From Candidatus Bipolaricaulota bacterium (GTDB taxonomy: Bacteria; Bipolaricaulota; Bipolaricaulia; Bipolaricaulales; Bipolaricaulaceae), in NCBI GenBank assembly GCA_014360945.1, contig JACIWM010000026.1, forward strand, positions 8,538 through 14,984: a DNA stretch of 6,447 bases. The letters are read 5' to 3'. Below, piece after piece: positions 4,292-6,447 of this stretch. Under the pieces are notes generated by a model. The model saw only the letters and a program-made list of their open reading frames with translations. It did not search any database and was not told the DNA's origin. Position 1 is the first letter of the stretch. Each line of letters opens with the position of its first letter. A program made the position numbers and the translations under genes.

Positions 4292-6447
4292 GGTCCGGGG
4301 CAGTCCGGGTTAGAGCAACGCAGTCCACGACGGGGGTCCTCGTAGAGGACCCCTTTTTCACAATTGGGACATGGGCCCACGGGCCTACCGGAAACTCGGA
4401 ACGCGCAATCTGGGTACCGTGAGCAGGCATAGAAGAGTCCGTTTTTCCCAAGCCTTTCCACAAGCTCCCCAACTTCGCAGGAGGGGCACTTCACCCCTGT
4501 GGGAACGGGCGCGGTGGCCCCGCATTTGGGGCAGCGTAGATACCGACCGTAACGGCCGTGCCGCACCTCCATGGGTACCCCGCAGGTCGGACAAAGCCGC
4601 TCCGGCACATCCTCGGCCTTCCTGAGCTCCTCGGCAAGCTCCACCTTTCCCTCTCTGTATCTGAACGGGACGTTCCGCGGAAGATCCCGGGTGCTCTTGC
4701 ACTCCGGATACCGCGAGCAGGCCAGATAAAGCTCACCATCCCAAAACCGCACCTCCATGGGCGCCCCACATTTTGGACAAGGGACGTCCGTAAAGACCTG
4801 GAAAGGCTTTATTCGCTGGGAAAGAAGTTCCTCCACCGTGCGAAGCTTCGGGGAGAACCAGGAATAGAAGGAGCGCAGAAGTTCCTCCCGGGTAAGCTCT
4901 CCCTCCTGGATGCGGTCCAAATCCGCCTCCATTTGGGCGGTGAAATCCTCGCGGACCGTCTCCGGGAAATAGCGCCGCAGAAAATCCGTGACGATGAAGC
5001 CAAGGAGGGTGGGGCGGAGGCTCCCATTCTCCCGCCGGACATACCCTCGCTCCTGGATCACCGAGACGATCTGGGCGTAGGTGGAGGGCCTTCCGATCCC
5101 CTCTTGCTCGAGCTTTTTCACGAGCCCCGCTTCCGTGTAGCGCCTGGGCGGTTCCGTTTTCTTTTCCTCCACGAGAAGTTCCGGCCGAGGTAGATGCTCT
5201 CCCTGAGAAAGGGCGGGCAAAGGAACCCCTTCATCGGGGAGTTTCTCCAGTTCCAGAATCCGGCCGATTCCGGGGAACTCCATCCAAGACGTGGAGGCAA
5301 TGAACTCCAGCTCGCCCACCATTACCGTGACCTTGCGGCGCACCCACACTCCCTCCGCCATTTGGGTCGCCAAAAACCGGCGCCAAATGAGGTCGTAGAG
5401 CTTGAGCTGGTCGGGGGTGAGATAAGGGGCCACGCTTTCGGGGGTGCGAAAGACGTCGGTAGGCCGGATGGCCTCGTGGGCGTCCTGGGCCCGCGTTTTG
5501 TTCTTGAACCGCCGCGGCCGCTCACTCAGGAACTCCTTCCCAAAGGCCTTTCTTATGAACTCCCGGGCTTGGGCAATGGCCGACTCCGCCACCCGCACGG
5601 AATCGGTGCGCATATAGGTGATGAGGCCCACGGGCTTCCCCTCGATGGGCACACCTTCGTAGAGCTCCTGGGCGATCTGCATGGTCTTCCTGGGGGAGAA
5701 TCCGAACGCCGTTCCCGCGGCTTGTTGCAAGGTGGAGGTGATGAGGGGCGGGGAAGGCCGGCGCAGGATCTTCTCCTCCTCCACCTTCGCCACCAGGGCC
5801 TTCGCCTCGGCCAAGCGCTTTTTTATTTCTTCGAGTTCCTCAGGTTTCTCCACGCGCTTGGGGAATTTCGCCAAAAACGGTGGTTCGGTGGGAAAGCGAA
5901 GGCTTATCTCCCAGTAGGGCTTGGGCACGAAATCCTGGATTTCCAGTTCCCGGTCGCAGATGAAGCGGAGGGCTACAGACTGGACCCGGCCGGCGGAGAG
6001 GCTTTCGAATTGCCGCCCGGCCAAAACGCGCGCCAAAAGGGGGCTCACCTGATAACCCACAAGGCGATCGAGGATGCGCCGGGCCCGCTGGGCCTCGACC
6101 TTCTTAAGATCGATCTCACCCGGGTTCTTCAGGGCCTCCCGCACGCTCTCCGGGGTGATCTCGTGAAGAAGAATGCGGGCAAAGCGGTGCCCGTTTTTCA
6201 GAAGCTCCATGAGATCGTAGGCGATGGCCTCGCCCTCCCGGTCCGGGTCGGTGGCGAGGTACACGATCTTTGCACCTTTTGTCTTCTCCCGAAGCTCCAC
6301 CACCACCCGGCGATTGCGGATGACCCATTTGGGGGCAAAGCCATTTTGGATGTCCACCCCAAGCTCATTTTCCGGGAGATCCCGTACATGCCCCCGGGAG
6401 GAAAGAACAAGGAACCCTTTCCCAAGGTAAGCGGAGATGGTGCGCGC
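4288..6447 (-). CDS. topA: DNA topoisomerase I (type IA), N-terminus beyond the right edge
   Basis: The visible part is 719 residues plus stop. It opens with ARTISAYLGKGF, so only about a dozen residues, including the ESPAK Glu of the Toprim domain, are missing. Toprim acidic residues are in ATDPDREGE (67-73 of the fragment). SAGRVQSVALRFICDRE (about 151-167) and DAHEAIRPT are type IA landmarks. The catalytic tyrosine is Tyr278 in GLITYMRTDS, the residue that forms the 5'-phosphotyrosine link while relaxing negative supercoils. GIGRPSTYAQIVSVIQERGYV follows near 451-470. The C-terminus holds four Cys4 zinc-ribbon-like motifs at about 557-583, 619-642, 654-681 and 693-715, which typically bind single-stranded DNA. 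A GTG at 6357 could be taken for a start, but conserved Toprim sequence continues upstream of it. Its stop overlaps the convergent rpoD stop in TTAA (4288-4291). Its promoter is outside the window. Confidence 0.97.
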   Translation of the reverse strand, partial: ARTISAYLGKGFLVLSSRGHVRDLPENELGVDIQNGFAPKWVIRNRRVVVELREKTKGAKIVYLATDPDREGEAIAYDLMELLKNGHRFARILLHEITPESVREALKNPGEIDLKKVEAQRARRILDRLVGYQVSPLLARVLAGRQFESLSAGRVQSVALRFICDRELEIQDFVPKPYWEISLRFPTEPPFLAKFPKRVEKPEELEEIKKRLAEAKALVAKVEEEKILRRPSPPLITSTLQQAAGTAFGFSPRKTMQIAQELYEGVPIEGKPVGLITYMRTDSVRVAESAIAQAREFIRKAFGKEFLSERPRRFKNKTRAQDAHEAIRPTDVFRTPESVAPYLTPDQLKLYDLIWRRFLATQMAEGVWVRRKVTVMVGELEFIASTSWMEFPGIGRILELEKLPDEGVPLPALSQGEHLPRPELLVEEKKTEPPRRYTEAGLVKKLEQEGIGRPSTYAQIVSVIQERGYVRRENGSLRPTLLGFIVTDFLRRYFPETVREDFTAQMEADLDRIQEGELTREELLRSFYSWFSPKLRTVEELLSQRIKPFQVFTDVPCPKCGAPMEVRFWDGELYLACSRYPECKSTRDLPRNVPFRYREGKVELAEELRKAEDVPERLCPTCGVPMEVRHGRYGRYLRCPKCGATAPVPTGVKCPSCEVGELVERLGKNGLFYACSRYPDCAFRVSGRPVGPCPNCEKGVLYEDPRRGLRCSNPDCPGP
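4333..4358 (+). terminator. Intrinsic terminator of rpoD, located inside the topA coding region
   Basis: GGGGTCCTC (4333-4341) and GAGGACCCC (4345-4353) form a perfect 9-bp GC-rich stem with a GTA loop, followed directly by TTTTT (4354-4358). It lies 41 bases after the rpoD stop and is antisense to the last zinc ribbon of TopA. It is one-directional: reading on the minus strand, no T-run follows the stem. Confidence 0.88.

Noticed and set aside
4558..5193. Plus-strand open frame (211 codons) opposite topA
   Set aside because: It is antisense to conserved TopA domains, with no recognisable product.

Overview
The window looks like chromosomal DNA from an anaerobic bacterium with a high-GC genome (estimated by eye near 60%). 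It carries no mobile element, CRISPR array, tRNA or rRNA that I can see. The combination of an NADH/ferredoxin-type flavin-iron-sulfur enzyme with a short principal sigma factor and a zinc-ribbon-rich topoisomerase I fits a deep-branching, possibly thermophilic, uncultivated lineage. A Bipolaricaulota/Acetothermia-like or clostridial-type acetogen would be my guess. The phylum cannot be fixed from sequence reading alone.

Layout. Positions 1-3089 (minus strand) hold a tightly packed three-gene operon, read right to left: a NuoE/HydC-like thioredoxin-fold [2Fe-2S] protein (2601-3089), a NuoF/HydB-like FMN and iron-sulfur protein (853-2604), and the first 281 residues of a third protein that runs off the left edge (1-843). 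This third protein joins a NuoG-type [2Fe-2S] domain to a GltD/NfnB-type 4Fe-4S plus FAD oxidoreductase. It is easy to miss because its frame is open to the edge. The first two genes overlap by 4 nt and the second and third are 9 nt apart. This NuoE + NuoF + (Fer2-NfnB) set matches the architecture of electron-bifurcating transhydrogenases of the Sporomusa-type Nfn (Stn) class. Those enzymes couple NADPH, NADH and ferredoxin pools.

Positions 3090-3343 form a divergent intergenic region. It holds a good sigma70-type promoter toward rpoD, a weaker one toward the redox operon, two 5-N6-5 dyads, and a terminator-like hairpin in the redox operon leader that could act as an attenuator. Positions 3344-4291 (plus) encode a 315-residue RpoD/SigA-family sigma factor that lacks region 1.1. 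Positions 4288-6447 (minus) encode topoisomerase I, nearly complete; only about the first dozen residues lie beyond the right edge.

rpoD and topA converge so tightly that their stop codons share a TTAA. The intrinsic terminator of rpoD is written inside the 3' coding end of topA. The most interesting material is the bifurcating-transhydrogenase-like operon, its possible attenuator, and this coding/terminator overlap.
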